Assembly (NCBI GenBank): GCA_937928545.1
Contig: CALGJQ010000007.1
Coordinates: 1 to 64,000, forward strand
Source: an uncultured Verrucomicrobiales bacterium
GTDB taxonomy: Bacteria; Verrucomicrobiota; Verrucomicrobiia; Verrucomicrobiales; Akkermansiaceae
DNA: 64,000 bases
Direction of reading: 5' to 3'
Shown here one piece after another: positions 17,729 through 27,434 of the stretch. A model generated the notes under the pieces. It saw only the letters and a program-made list of their open reading frames with translations, ran no database searches and was not told the DNA's origin. Numbering within the stretch: position 1 is the stretch's first letter; each line of letters begins with the position of its first letter. A program made the position numbers and the translations under genes.

Positions 17729-18687
17729 AGGTGTGCGTGGCATCGCCTTATTCGCTTAAGGAGCTCAAAGGGAACACGGTTACGACCGAGCGGATTGTCG
17801 CTCTTCTTCGCGCCGAGGGAGTTGAAGTGCGAGGAAGTCATCTCTTTGATGGTGAGGAAGCGGATGTTTTGATTGCGCTTCATGCGGTGAAAGGGGCACC
17901 GGCCGTTTTTGAATTTCGGGAGAAGTTTCCGAAGGGGAAGGTGGTCGTTTTACTCACGGGGACCGATCTTTATGAAAGTCTCCCAGAAGGTTCTGAGGTG
18001 GGGCAGCGGGCCCTAGAGATGGCGGATCGGATCGTGGTGGTGCAAGAGGCGGCCATCCTTCGCTTGCCGGAGAATTTACGAGAAAAGGTTCGAGTGATTC
18101 CCGCGAGTCTGGATCCGATTGAGATGAAAGCCGCGCCAGAAGTCCCTCCTTTTGTGATTTCGGTGGTGGGGCATCCGCGAGCGGTGAAGCGACCTTTTTT
18201 GACAATCGAGGCGGTGGCAAAGCATCCTGAATGGACAAATCTTGAGGTTTGGCAGATTGGGGAAGCCCTTGATAAGGCCTCACAAAAGGAAGGGGAGGCG
18301 TGGCTGAAGCGTGACTCTCGTTATCGTTGGTTTGGCGGTTTGCCGAGAGAGGAGGCGCTAGCGCTTTGTGCGAAAAGTTCGCTCACGATCAATAGTTCGA
18401 TTCTGGAAGGTGGAGCGAATGCGGTGGTGGAGGCGATGACGATGGGGGTGCCGATTCTAGCGAGCCAGATCGAGGGGAATGAGGGAATTTTGGGAAAAGA
18501 CTATCCGGGGTATTTTGAGGAGGGAAAATTGGAAGAGGCCTTGCAGGGGATTTTGGATCGGGAGTTTGATCTCAGAGAATGGGTCGATTTTGCGAGTGCG
18601 CGTTTGCCGCTTTTTTCTCGGGAAGCGGAGTCGAGATCATGGCTTGAACTGTTAGCTGATCTCAATTACGACGAAGTTCCCCTATGA
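17725..18687 (+). CDS. SenB-like glycosyltransferase (TIGR04348 type)
   Basis: A 320-residue GT-B type glycosyltransferase. Its pattern is close to the TIGR04348/SenB group: GNTVTTERIVALL near the N-terminus, ADVLIALHAVKG, VVVLLTGTDLYESLPEG, then RIVVVQEAAILRLPE and VRVIPASL. A C-terminal sugar-nucleotide site with SSILEGGANAVVEAMTMGVP follows. SenB makes a selenosugar from UDP-GlcNAc and selenophosphate in selenoneine synthesis, but its partners SenA and a SelD/SenC are not in this window, so the product is uncertain. It sits between cysS and a NahK-like kinase with 4-nt overlaps on both sides. A general glycosyltransferase role is certain; the SenB assignment is from memory of the motif pattern. 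Confidence 0.75.
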   Translation: MKVCVASPYSLKELKGNTVTTERIVALLRAEGVEVRGSHLFDGEEADVLIALHAVKGAPAVFEFREKFPKGKVVVLLTGTDLYESLPEGSEVGQRALEMADRIVVVQEAAILRLPENLREKVRVIPASLDPIEMKAAPEVPPFVISVVGHPRAVKRPFLTIEAVAKHPEWTNLEVWQIGEALDKASQKEGEAWLKRDSRYRWFGGLPREEALALCAKSSLTINSSILEGGANAVVEAMTMGVPILASQIEGNEGILGKDYPGYFEEGKLEEALQGILDREFDLREWVDFASARLPLFSREAESRSWLELLADLNYDEVPL

Positions 18688-19799
18688 CCGAACTCGCTCG
18701 AAATATTGCTGAAATCGGCTCCCACTTTGCTATCGACGGCACTTTTGTGGGAGGAGAAGAGATTGAAAGCGGTCACATCAATACCACTTATCTTGCGTCT
18801 TATCAGGATGATGACGGGGATGTTTCGCGCTATATTCTCCAGAGGATTAACGAGTATGTTTTTCCAGAGCCACTGGTGGTGATGAAAAATATCGAGCGAG
18901 TGACTCGGCACATTAACCGCAAGGTCTTCCGCGCGAAGCGGGACTTTGGCGGGCAGACCTTGAATCTTTATCCCGGGCGTGATGGGAAAAATTGTGTCTC
19001 TGGCCCGGCGGGAGGCATTTGGCGTTGCTACAATTATATCGAAGGTTGCCGGACCTATGACGTGGTGGAGAATACACGTCAGGCTTATCAAGCGGCAAAG
19101 GCTTTTGGAGCTTTTCAAGACCTGGTGAGTGATCTTCCGGTGGAAAAGGTCTCGGTGACGATTCCGGGTTTTCATGATACCCCGGCTCGTTATGCTCGTC
19201 TTTTGGAGGCGATCGAAAAGGACTCTCATGGGCGCGTTGAGTCGGCAAAGGAAGAGATTGATTTTATTAAATCGAGAGAATCGATCACTGGGGTTCTTTT
19301 GGATCACTTGAAGGCTGGGCGATTGGTTGAGCGAGTCACTCATAATGACACGAAGCTCAATAATGTGATGATCGATGAGCAAACTGACGAGGCGGTTTGC
19401 GTGATTGATTTGGACACCGTCATGCCTGGTCTTGCGCTGTATGATTTTGGCGATCTTGTCCGCGCGGCGACGAGTCCGGTGGAGGAGGATGAGAAAGATG
19501 TTTCTAAGGTTGAGATGCGGATGCCGATGTTTGAGGCTCTCTTAGAAGGCTATTTGGAAACCGCTCGGAACTTCCTGACTCCCCTTGAAATCGAGCTTTT
19601 GCCATTTTCAGCGAAGTTAATCACGATGGAGACTGGCATTCGTTTCCTCACGGATCATTTGGAAGGGGACGTCTACTTTAAGACTCACCATGAGGGGCAC
19701 AATCTTGACCGTTGTCGTACGCAGTTAGCACTGGTGAAATCGATTGAAGAGCAAGAGGAGAAGATGTGTTCCTTTGTGAAGAAGTCGAGTCGCTCATAA
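18684..19799 (+). CDS. NahK-like N-acetylhexosamine/aminoglycoside phosphotransferase family kinase
   Basis: A 371-residue sugar kinase of the APH fold. Early region GGEEIESGHINTTYLASY with the nucleotide loop, then ILQRINEYVFPEP. The catalytic Brenner-type motif is RVTHNDTKLNNVM and the metal site VCVIDLDTVMPGLALYDFGD. Relatives include N-acetylhexosamine 1-kinases, which produce GlcNAc-1-P or GalNAc-1-P for nucleotide-sugar synthesis. Start overlaps the preceding glycosyltransferase by 4 nt, so the two are probably in one pathway; a sugar 1-phosphate could lead to the nucleotide sugar used by that enzyme. Confidence 0.85.
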   Translation: MTELARNIAEIGSHFAIDGTFVGGEEIESGHINTTYLASYQDDDGDVSRYILQRINEYVFPEPLVVMKNIERVTRHINRKVFRAKRDFGGQTLNLYPGRDGKNCVSGPAGGIWRCYNYIEGCRTYDVVENTRQAYQAAKAFGAFQDLVSDLPVEKVSVTIPGFHDTPARYARLLEAIEKDSHGRVESAKEEIDFIKSRESITGVLLDHLKAGRLVERVTHNDTKLNNVMIDEQTDEAVCVIDLDTVMPGLALYDFGDLVRAATSPVEEDEKDVSKVEMRMPMFEALLEGYLETARNFLTPLEIELLPFSAKLITMETGIRFLTDHLEGDVYFKTHHEGHNLDRCRTQLALVKSIEEQEEKMCSFVKKSSRS

Positions 19800-19841
19800 A
19801 TGGGGCTTTTGTTTCTGGTCGCCTCTGATTAGGTCTCGCTC

Positions 19842-20321
19842 ATGTTCAGCGTGAGCGATTTGAGTGAAGAGCAGATTCAGGCAATTAAGACTTGGGTTTC
19901 GGAAGGGGCCCAGATGGCCGATGTGCAAAAACGTCTTCAAGACGACTTTGGCTTCAAAGTCACCTACATGGATACGAGATTTCTGTCGCTGGATCTCGAA
20001 TTAGAGTTTCATGTCGAAGAGTCTGCCGCGCCAGAACCTGAGGCAGAGCTTGACGTTCCGGCAGAAGAGGCGATGCCAGCGGCACCTGCCGGCGATGGGG
20101 CGATGGCAGCAAATGTGGAGGCCACTCTTGATCAAGTCGCTCGTCCAGGCGCGATGGTGAGTGGAAGCGTGACCTTCAGTGATGGAATGAAGGGAATCTG
20201 GATGATCGATGAACAAGGACGTCCATCGGTTGATCCTGAGCAAGCGGGATACCAGCCGACGGAAGCAGACTTAATCGCCTTCCAAGAGAAGCTGCGGGTC
20301 TTGCTTGATGGGCAGGTGTAG
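19842..20321 (+). CDS. Conserved-looking hypothetical protein with helical N-terminus
   Basis: A 159-residue cytoplasmic-type protein. The N-terminus (LSEEQIQAIKTWVSEGAQMA, then VQKRLQDDFGFKVTYMDTRF) looks like a helix-turn-helix-style helical unit that could sense or bind. An Ala/Pro/Glu-rich linker (about residues 60-90) follows, then a small beta-domain (GAMVSGSVTFSDGMKGIWMI) with a final helix. No known family recognised. It lies 42 nt after the NahK-like gene and is convergent with fabG. Confidence 0.65.
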   Translation: MFSVSDLSEEQIQAIKTWVSEGAQMADVQKRLQDDFGFKVTYMDTRFLSLDLELEFHVEESAAPEPEAELDVPAEEAMPAAPAGDGAMAANVEATLDQVARPGAMVSGSVTFSDGMKGIWMIDEQGRPSVDPEQAGYQPTEADLIAFQEKLRVLLDGQV

Positions 20322-20332
20322 TTTTTCGACGC

Positions 20333-21079
20333 CTACATCGTCATTCCGCCATCGACGGCGAGGACTTGTCCGGTGATGTAGCGGGCTTCTGGTCCGGCTA
20401 GGAAGAGGGTGGCATTGGCAATGTCCTCAACCTGTCCGAAGTCGGAAAGGGGGACTTTAGAAATGATGCCTTCTTTAAGCTCGTCGGAGAGTTCATCCGT
20501 CATGTCGGTGCTGATGAATCCGGGGGCGATGGCGTTGCAAGTGACTTTACGACCGGCGAGCTCGCGGGCGATGGACTTGGTGAGGCCAATGAGGCCTGCT
20601 TTCGAAGCGGCGTAGTTGGCTTGGCCGGCGTTTCCGATGAGGCCGATGACGGAAGAAATGTTAATAATGCGAGGATCAGTGCCTTTCATCAAGGGACGTT
20701 GGAGAGCTTTAACGAGGTTGAAGGCTCCTTTGAGATTGGTATCGAGAACGGTGTCCCAGTCCTCGGACTTCATGCGCATGATAAGGCCGTCGCGAGTGAC
20801 GCCGGCGTTGTTGACGAGGATATCGATCCCGCCAAGGTCTTCGACGATGGTTTTGCCGATTTCTTGAACGGAATCGAAATCGGCGACGTCGAGTGCATAA
20901 AAACGTGCAGAATCAGGATAAGCGGCATTGATTTCCTTGGCGGCAGCCCCGCAGGAGGTGGGATTGCGCGAGATGATGGCGAGCTTTGCTCCTTCGCGGG
21001 CAAAGGCATGAGCGATTGCGAGACCGATTCCGCGGCCTGCGCCGGTGACGACAACACGTTTTCCTGAAAACTTTGACAT
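20333..21079 (-). CDS. fabG: 3-oxoacyl-[acyl-carrier-protein] reductase
   Basis: NADPH-dependent reduction of 3-oxoacyl-ACP in fatty acid elongation. SDR fold, 248 residues from the ATG at 21079 (MSKFSGKRVVVTGAGRGIGL). The motifs are TGAGRGIG, NNAG (VNNAGVTRDGLIMRM), catalytic Ser in INISSVIGLIGNAGQ, Tyr-Lys in YAASKAGL, and the end motif ITGQVLAVDGGMTM. An earlier in-frame ATG at 21145 would add 22 residues outside the family alignment. It is alone rather than beside acpP or fabD, but the sequence matches FabG well. Confidence 0.93.
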   Translation of the reverse strand: MSKFSGKRVVVTGAGRGIGLAIAHAFAREGAKLAIISRNPTSCGAAAKEINAAYPDSARFYALDVADFDSVQEIGKTIVEDLGGIDILVNNAGVTRDGLIMRMKSEDWDTVLDTNLKGAFNLVKALQRPLMKGTDPRIINISSVIGLIGNAGQANYAASKAGLIGLTKSIARELAGRKVTCNAIAPGFISTDMTDELSDELKEGIISKVPLSDFGQVEDIANATLFLAGPEARYITGQVLAVDGGMTM

Positions 21080-21171
21080 GCGAGAAGGGTGGAGAAGATT
21101 TTGTGAATTTGAAATCACGAAGTGGGAATTTTGAATCGCGATCATCTCATTTTTACCCTAGAGTTCTCTGA

Positions 21172-21762
21172 GTGATCGAATGCCCCTATTGTCAGACTTC
21201 CCTGAAAGAAGATGCCCCGGAATGTCCGCAGTGCGGAATCGATGGTGATAAGCTGACTCGAATGATGGGTCCGATGCCTGTCATTTTTGGGGGGGTGTCC
21301 CAAAGCGGCACAACTTTAGATTCTCGCGAGGTTAAGCGATTGGTTAAAGTCATTAATCGATATCAAAGGCGTTTTGCTCAGAGTCGTCTTCATCTTTTGG
21401 TGCGGAAATTCCCTCAGGAAATGGATTTCAAAGTGGTTCTTTTCTGGGTGTTTAACCAAGCTGGTCTTTCGGCTGAGGGAAGTAAAGGTGGGCAGAATCG
21501 AGATGTCGTGATTGTGGTTGACCCCGGTCGAGCAAAGGCGGGTCTGATTGTGGGATACGGCTTGGAGCCTGTGCTATCCCAAAAGGATATGGACGAAGTG
21601 GTCCAGAGTGGGCAAGGCTCACTAAAAAGTGGCGAGTTTGCAGAGGCTCTCGAGGCAATGGTCGACGAGTTGACTGACCGGCTTAAGGCAGTCTGCCAAG
21701 TTTTACCCGAAGCAGTGGGTTTGCCCTCTCAGTTGGCAAACGAAGAGGATGACGAATACTAG
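21172..21762 (+). CDS. Zinc-ribbon plus TPM-domain protein
   Basis: A 196-residue protein with an N-terminal zinc ribbon, CPYC at about residue 4 and CPQCG at about 18, then a TPM (YgcG-like) domain in the region LDSREVKRLVKVINRYQRRF through VVIVVDPGRAKAGLIVGYGL and FAEALEAMVDELTDRL. TPM domains are linked to membrane protein quality control and photosystem II repair; here no membrane segment is seen. The start is a GTG at 21172 (MIECPYC). Its stop overlaps the bioF stop by 4 nt on the other strand. Confidence 0.75.
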   Translation: MIECPYCQTSLKEDAPECPQCGIDGDKLTRMMGPMPVIFGGVSQSGTTLDSREVKRLVKVINRYQRRFAQSRLHLLVRKFPQEMDFKVVLFWVFNQAGLSAEGSKGGQNRDVVIVVDPGRAKAGLIVGYGLEPVLSQKDMDEVVQSGQGSLKSGEFAEALEAMVDELTDRLKAVCQVLPEAVGLPSQLANEEDDEY

Positions 21763-22859
21763 AGTGCTTCTTGTAAGGCTCTTAGTTGTTGGTCAGTGTG
21801 CGCGGCACTTAGGGTGATGCGGAGTCTTGCGGAACCGCGAGGAACGGTGGGGTATCGAATAGCTGGGACTAGAAGGCCTTGATCGTAGAGGTCTCTGGAA
21901 GCGGCAAGTGCTTGGTCGTTCTCGCCGATAATTTTGGGAATGATGGGAGTGCGGGAGTTTAAACTTTGGCAATGGTTTTGGAGTCTGGCTCTCAAGTCAT
22001 GACCTTCTTGAGTGTTGATGAGCTCGAGCGCAGCAAGGCTTGCAGCCGCTTGCGCGGGGGGAGGTGCGGTGGAGTAGATGAAGGAGCGGGCTTTGTTGAT
22101 CAAGAGATCGATCCATGAGCGGGACGCGGCGAGGTAGCCGCCAGCGGAGCCAAGGGCTTTGCCGAGAGTTCCCATTTGGAAATCGACTTGATCTTGGAGG
22201 CCGAGTTCTTCGGCGAGCCCCTGGCCATTTGGTCCGAGGACTCCCACGGCGTGGGCCTCATCTAGGAGGAGGAGGGCTCCGTGCTTTTCTTTGAGGGCGA
22301 TAATTTCGGCGAGTGGGCAGAGGTCGCCGTCCATCGAGAAAACGGACTCGGTGATGACTAAAGTACGGCCTTTGCTAGAGTTGAGGAGCTTTTCGAGTTT
22401 GTTGAGGTCATTGTGAGGGAAGACTCGCAGGGTGGCTTCTGAGAGGCGGGCGGCGTCGATAAGGCAGGCGTGGGCGAGTTTATCGAGAATGATGGTGTCG
22501 TCTTTTCCCACGAGAGCTGGGATGACACCCATCGCAGTGGCATAACCATTGGCGAAGGTGAGGGCTGCTTCGGTCTTTTTGGAGAGGGCGAGTGATTCTT
22601 CGAGCTCGTGGAAGAGGGAGAGCGAACCGCAGACGAGGCGGGAGGCGGTGGAGCCGGTGCCGAAGTCGAGGAGGGCTTTTTGAGCGGCTTCGATCAGGGC
22701 GGGGTGCTTTGAGAGGCCGAGGTAGTCGTTGGAGGAGAAATTGACAAAGTCGCGCCCGTCTATTTCAAGCTTGGTGGGGGAGGTCGGGGTGATTTTGCGA
22801 AGAGCACGAAGGAGTCCTTGATCGCTGAGATGTGAGAGTTCTTCGGACGGGGTTTTCAT
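21759..22859 (-). CDS. bioF: 8-amino-7-oxononanoate synthase
   Basis: PLP enzyme joining pimeloyl-thioester and L-alanine in biotin synthesis. The 366-residue protein has the FSSNDYLGLS motif, TGSTASRLVCG, LDEAHAVGVLG and the Schiff-base Lys in MGTLGKALGSAGG, and ends in the family helix QLRALQEAL. Related enzymes (glycine C-acetyltransferase, serine palmitoyltransferase) share the fold, but length and start NFSSNDYLGL favour BioF. No other bio gene is next to it. It is divergent from clpB with a 126-nt gap. Confidence 0.88.
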   Translation of the reverse strand: MKTPSEELSHLSDQGLLRALRKITPTSPTKLEIDGRDFVNFSSNDYLGLSKHPALIEAAQKALLDFGTGSTASRLVCGSLSLFHELEESLALSKKTEAALTFANGYATAMGVIPALVGKDDTIILDKLAHACLIDAARLSEATLRVFPHNDLNKLEKLLNSSKGRTLVITESVFSMDGDLCPLAEIIALKEKHGALLLLDEAHAVGVLGPNGQGLAEELGLQDQVDFQMGTLGKALGSAGGYLAASRSWIDLLINKARSFIYSTAPPPAQAAASLAALELINTQEGHDLRARLQNHCQSLNSRTPIIPKIIGENDQALAASRDLYDQGLLVPAIRYPTVPRGSARLRITLSAAHTDQQLRALQEAL

Positions 22860-22898
22860 GAAATGGGCCTATTGCGGTGGATCTTGATGTGGCTAGAT

Positions 22899-22927
22899 TT
22901 GAAAACCTAGGGCAAAGACTCGATAAG
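22899..22927 (+). promoter_or_regulatory. Candidate sigma-70 promoter of clpB
   Basis: TTGAAA (22899-22904) and GATAAG (22922-22927) separated by 17 bp, giving a leader of about 50 nt that ends with the Shine-Dalgarno AAGGAGT at about 22973-22979. No clear heat-shock or CIRCE element was seen. Confidence 0.35.
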
Positions 22928-22985
22928 TCGCTCTGGATTTTTAGTGAACAAAAAAGTGTTATGACTCGTTAAAGGAGTAACAAGT

Positions 22986-25544
22986 ATGAACAAATTAACG
23001 ACAAAACTACAGGAAGCTCTCCAGAGTGCGCAGCAGTTGGCCCTTCGATCGGCGCATCCGGAGTTGCGCAGCACGCATTTGTTGCTGGCTCTTTTGCAGC
23101 AGGAAGGCGGGATGATGACGCCTCTCGTGGAGAAAGCGGGTGGGGATGTGACGTCGCTCAAGGCATCGGTTGCTACGGCTCTGGAGGTGGAGCCGCGGGT
23201 GCAAGGAGCGGGCTCGCAGCCTCAGATGAGCTATGGCTTGAGGACTGCCTTGGACCAAGCGGATCAGATTCGCGAAAAAATGGGCGATGATTTTTTGAGT
23301 GTGGAGCATACCGTTTTGGGAATTTTGAAAGATGATTCTCCCGGTGGGAAGTTGCTTCAAGAGGCTGGTTTGACGGCGGATAAATTTGAGAAAGCGCTGA
23401 ATGAAATCAGGGGCTCTCAAAAAGTGGTCGATGAAGATCCTGAGGGGAAATATCAGACCTTGGAAAAGTATGGTCAGGACCTCACGGCGAAGGCGCGTGA
23501 AGGGAAGATCGATCCCGTGATCGGGCGAGATGAAGAGATTCGCCGGGTGCTGCAGGTGCTTTCGCGTCGGACAAAGAATAATCCTGTTTTGATTGGTGAG
23601 CCAGGAGTGGGGAAGACTGCGATTGTGGAGGGCTTGGCCCGACGCATCGTGAGTGGGGATGTTCCTGATTCGATGAAGAATAAGCGGCTTATTTCGCTCG
23701 ATCTAGGTGGCATGTTGGCGGGCGCGAAGTATCGCGGTGAATTTGAGGAGAGGTTAAAGGCCTTTCTTAAAGAGGTTACTGATTCGGAAGGAGAGATCAT
23801 TCTCTTCATCGATGAGTTGCACACCATTGTCGGAGCGGGAGCGAGTGAGGGGGCGGTGGATGCTTCTAACCTGCTCAAGCCTCAGCTTGCTCGTGGTGAG
23901 CTGCATACAATTGGGGCGACCACGCTGGATGAGTATCGCAAATATATCGAGAAGGATGCAGCTTTGGAGCGACGCTTTCAGCCGGTGAAAGTGGGCGAGC
24001 CAAGTGTCGAGGACACCGTGGCGATTCTGCGCGGTCTCAAAGATCGTTATGAGGTTCATCACGGGGTGCGGATTAAGGATAGCGCGATCATCGCGGCGGC
24101 AACGCTGAGTGATCGTTATATTTCTGACCGTTTTTTGCCGGATAAGGCGGTGGATTTGATCGATGAAGCGGCCTCGCGTTTGAAGATTGAGCTGGATTCA
24201 ATGCCAACGGAAATTGATCAGTTGGAGCGTCAGGTGATGCAGCTCGAGATGGAGAGGCAGGCGCTTGAGAAGGAGAGTGATGAAGCTTCCTTGAAACGCC
24301 TCGCGACCGTCAAAGAAGACATGGCAAATCTGAAAGAGGATTCGGCTGGGATGATGGCGCAGTGGCGTAAGGAGAAGGAGAGTCTCGATGAAGTTCGGGG
24401 GCTTCAGGAGGAAATTGATTCGTTGAGAACTGAGGCTGAACAAGCGCAGCGTTTGGGGAATCTAGGACGTGCCTCTGAAATTACTTACGGGAGACTTCCT
24501 GAAGCGGAGGAGGCTTTAAAGGCGCTTGAAACAAATCAGGATGCCTCGCGCATTCTTCGAGAAGAAGTGAGCGAAGAAGATGTCGCTCGCGTGGTGGCGA
24601 CTTGGACGGGAATTCCGGTGAGTCGATTGCAGGAAGGCGAGCGGGCGAAGTTGGTGAAGATGGAAGAGCGTTTGGGAGATCGCGTGATTGGTCAGAGGGA
24701 TGCGGTGAATGCCGTTTCCAATGCGGTGCGTCGAGCGCGGGCTGGTTTACAGGATGAAAACCGGCCGATTGGTTCCTTCCTATTCCTTGGACCGACTGGA
24801 GTCGGTAAGACTGAGCTGTCCAAGGCTCTCGCGGAGTTTCTCTTCGATGATGATGGCGCGATGGTGCGGATCGATATGTCTGAATATATGGAGAAGCACG
24901 CGGTCTCGCGCCTGATTGGAGCGCCTCCTGGGTATGTCGGTTATGAGCAAGGTGGTCAATTAAGCGAACATGTACGGAGAAAGCCGTACTCGGTCGTGCT
25001 TTTTGATGAGGTTGAAAAAGCTCATCCCGATGTCTTCAATGTCCTTCTGCAGGTTCTTGATGATGGGCGTATCACGGACGGGCAGGGGAGAACGGTCGAT
25101 TTCCGAAATACCGTGCTGATTATGACTTCAAATATCGGAAGTCAGTTCATCATGGATGAGGAAAATGCCGAGCAACGTGAAGCAAAAGTGAAGGAAGCCT
25201 TGCGTGGGCATTTTCGACCTGAGTTTTTGAACCGAATCGATGAGACGGTGATCTTTGATCGTCTTGATCGAGCTGAGCTGAGCGGCATTGTGGCTTTGCA
25301 ATTGGAGCGGGTGAAAAAACGTCTCACGAAGCAGGGCCTAGTTCTTGAGATGAGCGAGGACGCGGTCGAGTTCATTGGCAATCAAGGCTACGACCCAGTT
25401 TATGGAGCCCGTCCATTGAAGCGTGCGATTCAGAGTCACTTGCTTGATCCTTTGAGTCTTATGTTGCTTGAAGGAAAGTTCGCCGAGGGCGATACGATTC
25501 AGATTGGTGTCTCTGAGGGTCACTTGACCTTTGAAAAACGATAA
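22986..25544 (+). CDS. clpB: ATP-dependent disaggregase ClpB
   Basis: Hexameric Hsp100 that works with DnaK to solubilise aggregated proteins in the cytoplasm. The 852-residue protein has two Clp N repeats, the first AAA+ module with P-loop GEPGVGKT at about residue 204 and arginine-type segments [16 protein letters not shown], a long coiled-coil middle domain (about 400-525, many Glu, Leu and Lys), a second AAA+ module with P-loop GPTGVGKT at about 601, and ADRF-type C-terminal end [11 protein letters not shown] strong ribosome-binding site (AAGGAGT) stands 6-7 nt before the ATG. Confidence 0.98.
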   Translation: MNKLTTKLQEALQSAQQLALRSAHPELRSTHLLLALLQQEGGMMTPLVEKAGGDVTSLKASVATALEVEPRVQGAGSQPQMSYGLRTALDQADQIREKMGDDFLSVEHTVLGILKDDSPGGKLLQEAGLTADKFEKALNEIRGSQKVVDEDPEGKYQTLEKYGQDLTAKAREGKIDPVIGRDEEIRRVLQVLSRRTKNNPVLIGEPGVGKTAIVEGLARRIVSGDVPDSMKNKRLISLDLGGMLAGAKYRGEFEERLKAFLKEVTDSEGEIILFIDELHTIVGAGASEGAVDASNLLKPQLARGELHTIGATTLDEYRKYIEKDAALERRFQPVKVGEPSVEDTVAILRGLKDRYEVHHGVRIKDSAIIAAATLSDRYISDRFLPDKAVDLIDEAASRLKIELDSMPTEIDQLERQVMQLEMERQALEKESDEASLKRLATVKEDMANLKEDSAGMMAQWRKEKESLDEVRGLQEEIDSLRTEAEQAQRLGNLGRASEITYGRLPEAEEALKALETNQDASRILREEVSEEDVARVVATWTGIPVSRLQEGERAKLVKMEERLGDRVIGQRDAVNAVSNAVRRARAGLQDENRPIGSFLFLGPTGVGKTELSKALAEFLFDDDGAMVRIDMSEYMEKHAVSRLIGAPPGYVGYEQGGQLSEHVRRKPYSVVLFDEVEKAHPDVFNVLLQVLDDGRITDGQGRTVDFRNTVLIMTSNIGSQFIMDEENAEQREAKVKEALRGHFRPEFLNRIDETVIFDRLDRAELSGIVALQLERVKKRLTKQGLVLEMSEDAVEFIGNQGYDPVYGARPLKRAIQSHLLDPLSLMLLEGKFAEGDTIQIGVSEGHLTFEKR

Positions 25545-25575
25545 GGAGTGCCGTCAATTCGGATGGCGATTTAGC

Positions 25576-25625
25576 GGGCGAGGCCTTTTTGATCGATAGT
25601 GGTTGAAAAGGTCTGCCCCTTTTTT
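25576..25625 (+). terminator. Intrinsic terminator after clpB
   Basis: Stem GGGCGAGGCCTTTT with AAAAGGTCTGCCC (one bulge and a wobble) and a T-run at 25620-25625, about 30 nt after the clpB stop. Confidence 0.65.
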
Positions 25626-25745
25626 AGGCGGTTTCAATTTCTTGTAACTATCCCTGGGCTTGTAGCAATAGGGGGAAGTTCTTTCTTTAGAAGGGAAGAT
25701 TAGGTTTCCTTTTAATAGAAAAGGTTGGAAACTAATTCTCTTCGG

Positions 25746-27425
25746 CTACGGGATTTTTCGGAGCCGATAATGAAATAATTTCCTTAGAGATGTGTATGAA
25801 GCAATTGTCGAAGCAATCATTCTGGTGCCCTTCAGAATCGTTCGTGCGCTAAGAGGTATTTTCCGCAAACGATTTCGTTGAGATCTATCCCAAGTGCCGA
25901 TATCTGTGGGGAATATTTGTCTGGCTGTGCGGCGAACGACTTTCCCTCCACTGGTTCTAATTTCACTCGAATCTGCAAAGATCAAGAAGCGGGGAAGATT
26001 TACGAAGGCGCCAAGGGTGGTTCTTGAAAAAATCCGTCTCAGCTTTCCACGTGAGATATTGGAGACTTCCTCTTTAAGCAGGACAATGACAACTAGGCTT
26101 TCATCCCAGAGTGAGTTCACATCAGGCACCCTCACGGCGAGACACTGAACGAGGCTGACATTTCCTCTGAATGCATCGAAGATTTCGGTTTCGATGGGTT
26201 CAAGGGAGATCTTGTTGCCCCAGATTTTTGCGCAATTGTCAGCCCTTCCAAGAATCTCAAATTCGCCGGATGGTTTTCTGACTGCTAAGTCACGTGAGTG
26301 GAACAGACCGTTAGCCAAACTGGTGCCTCCTGGGGGATCACCCAGGTAGTCTGTTGCGACTGTCGGACCAGAAAATACGAGTTCACCGACTTGGTCCTTA
26401 TCGGGGTCAATGATTCGAGCTTCGACTCCTGGCAACGCCTTGAGTCTTCGAGAGTTCTGACTACCTTCCTTGGGGGAGATGAGTGCAGCACCACTTGTTT
26501 CGGTGGCCCCGTAGACAATGCGTATGTCACATTGAGCTTCAGTGCGAAGCCGCTTCGCCGCATCCGTGCTCACCGCCCCGCCCCCGATTTCGATCACCTT
26601 GAGCCACTCTGCCAAGCGCTGGAGGTGCACTTGAGATTCGGATGCCAGATGTGCAAGCCCGCGCGGATTGGTCAGGAAATGGGTGGCCCTTGATTGCAGT
26701 AAGAGATCACTCGTCCGGAACGCAAACAAGGTGGTTGGGTAGAGAATACTGCAGCAACCAGATACAAGACCACGAATCAAATGGTCGTGAAAGTGAAACG
26801 GGAATGCGCAGAGAGTCCTTGATGAAGACTTGATGCCGATTTCAGCTACGATGGCGATGGCGTTGGCAATGAGCTCGCGATCGTGCGCCGGGACAACCTT
26901 GGGAGCTCCGCTGCTTCCGGACGTGTGATTAAAATAAGCGATCGCATCGTTAGGGCGTTGTGCGGCAATATTCCGCCACTCGTTGAGTTCGCTGTCAGAG
27001 GAGGAGCGCGGTGGATACGATGTGAACTCTCGTTTCGAGACCCCTGACCCGCAGACCGAACTTTCACAAAAACCTTTTGCGTAGAGGTGAAGCTTGATCC
27101 CAAGCGCCTGCTCTACGACAGCCATGGCGCTTTCGCCAGCGTGTGAGCGGATCATCAGTGGAAGAGGGATCCAACCCAGGGACATCGAGGCGAGGTTGAA
27201 GATTGCAAACTCAAGCCCATTTTCGCCGGAGATCGCGACCGCATCTCCGTGAGTAATATCTGGAAGATCGGATTGGAGTCTGAGCGCGGCACTGGCTACC
27301 ATCCTTTCCAACTGATCGAAAGAAGTAGTCGCCCCATCTGTCCCATGGTAGATCGCCGGTGCACAGGGAGTGTTCACGGCCCACTTTCGAAGAAGCGAGA
27401 AGATTGAATCAGGTAAATTTTTCAT
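25746..27425 (-). CDS. AMP-forming acyl-adenylating enzyme (ANL superfamily)
   Basis: A 559-residue ANL enzyme. The AMP-binding P-loop is TSGSSGAPKVV (A3), then YGATETSG (A5), LFHSRDLAV (A7, with the ribose Asp), LGRADNCAKIWGNKISLEPIE (hinge A8) and the catalytic Lys in SGGKVVRR (A10). All core motifs are present, so it should adenylate a carboxylic acid and perhaps pass it to CoA or a carrier; the substrate is not predictable. The C-terminus has an extra basic tail of about 50 residues in which RLRKIP occurs twice. It is the last gene of a four-gene same-strand run in an AT-richer island and starts 9 nt after the dehydrogenase stop. Confidence 0.85.
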   Translation of the reverse strand: MKNLPDSIFSLLRKWAVNTPCAPAIYHGTDGATTSFDQLERMVASAALRLQSDLPDITHGDAVAISGENGLEFAIFNLASMSLGWIPLPLMIRSHAGESAMAVVEQALGIKLHLYAKGFCESSVCGSGVSKREFTSYPPRSSSDSELNEWRNIAAQRPNDAIAYFNHTSGSSGAPKVVPAHDRELIANAIAIVAEIGIKSSSRTLCAFPFHFHDHLIRGLVSGCCSILYPTTLFAFRTSDLLLQSRATHFLTNPRGLAHLASESQVHLQRLAEWLKVIEIGGGAVSTDAAKRLRTEAQCDIRIVYGATETSGAALISPKEGSQNSRRLKALPGVEARIIDPDKDQVGELVFSGPTVATDYLGDPPGGTSLANGLFHSRDLAVRKPSGEFEILGRADNCAKIWGNKISLEPIETEIFDAFRGNVSLVQCLAVRVPDVNSLWDESLVVIVLLKEEVSNISRGKLRRIFSRTTLGAFVNLPRFLIFADSSEIRTSGGKVVRRTARQIFPTDIGTWDRSQRNRLRKIPLSARTILKGTRMIASTIASYTSLRKLFHYRLRKIP

Positions 27426-27434
27426 GATCTTACC

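Noticed and set aside
22860-22985. CIRCE or sigma-32 heat-shock element upstream of clpB
   Set aside because: No TTAGCACTC-type inverted repeat or CCCAT-type -10 at suitable spacing; only a sigma-70-like pair is visible.
25545-25745. Attachment sites or integrase remnants at the left border of the AT-rich island
   Set aside because: No integrase, tRNA or matching direct repeat at 34.2-34.5 kb could be seen.
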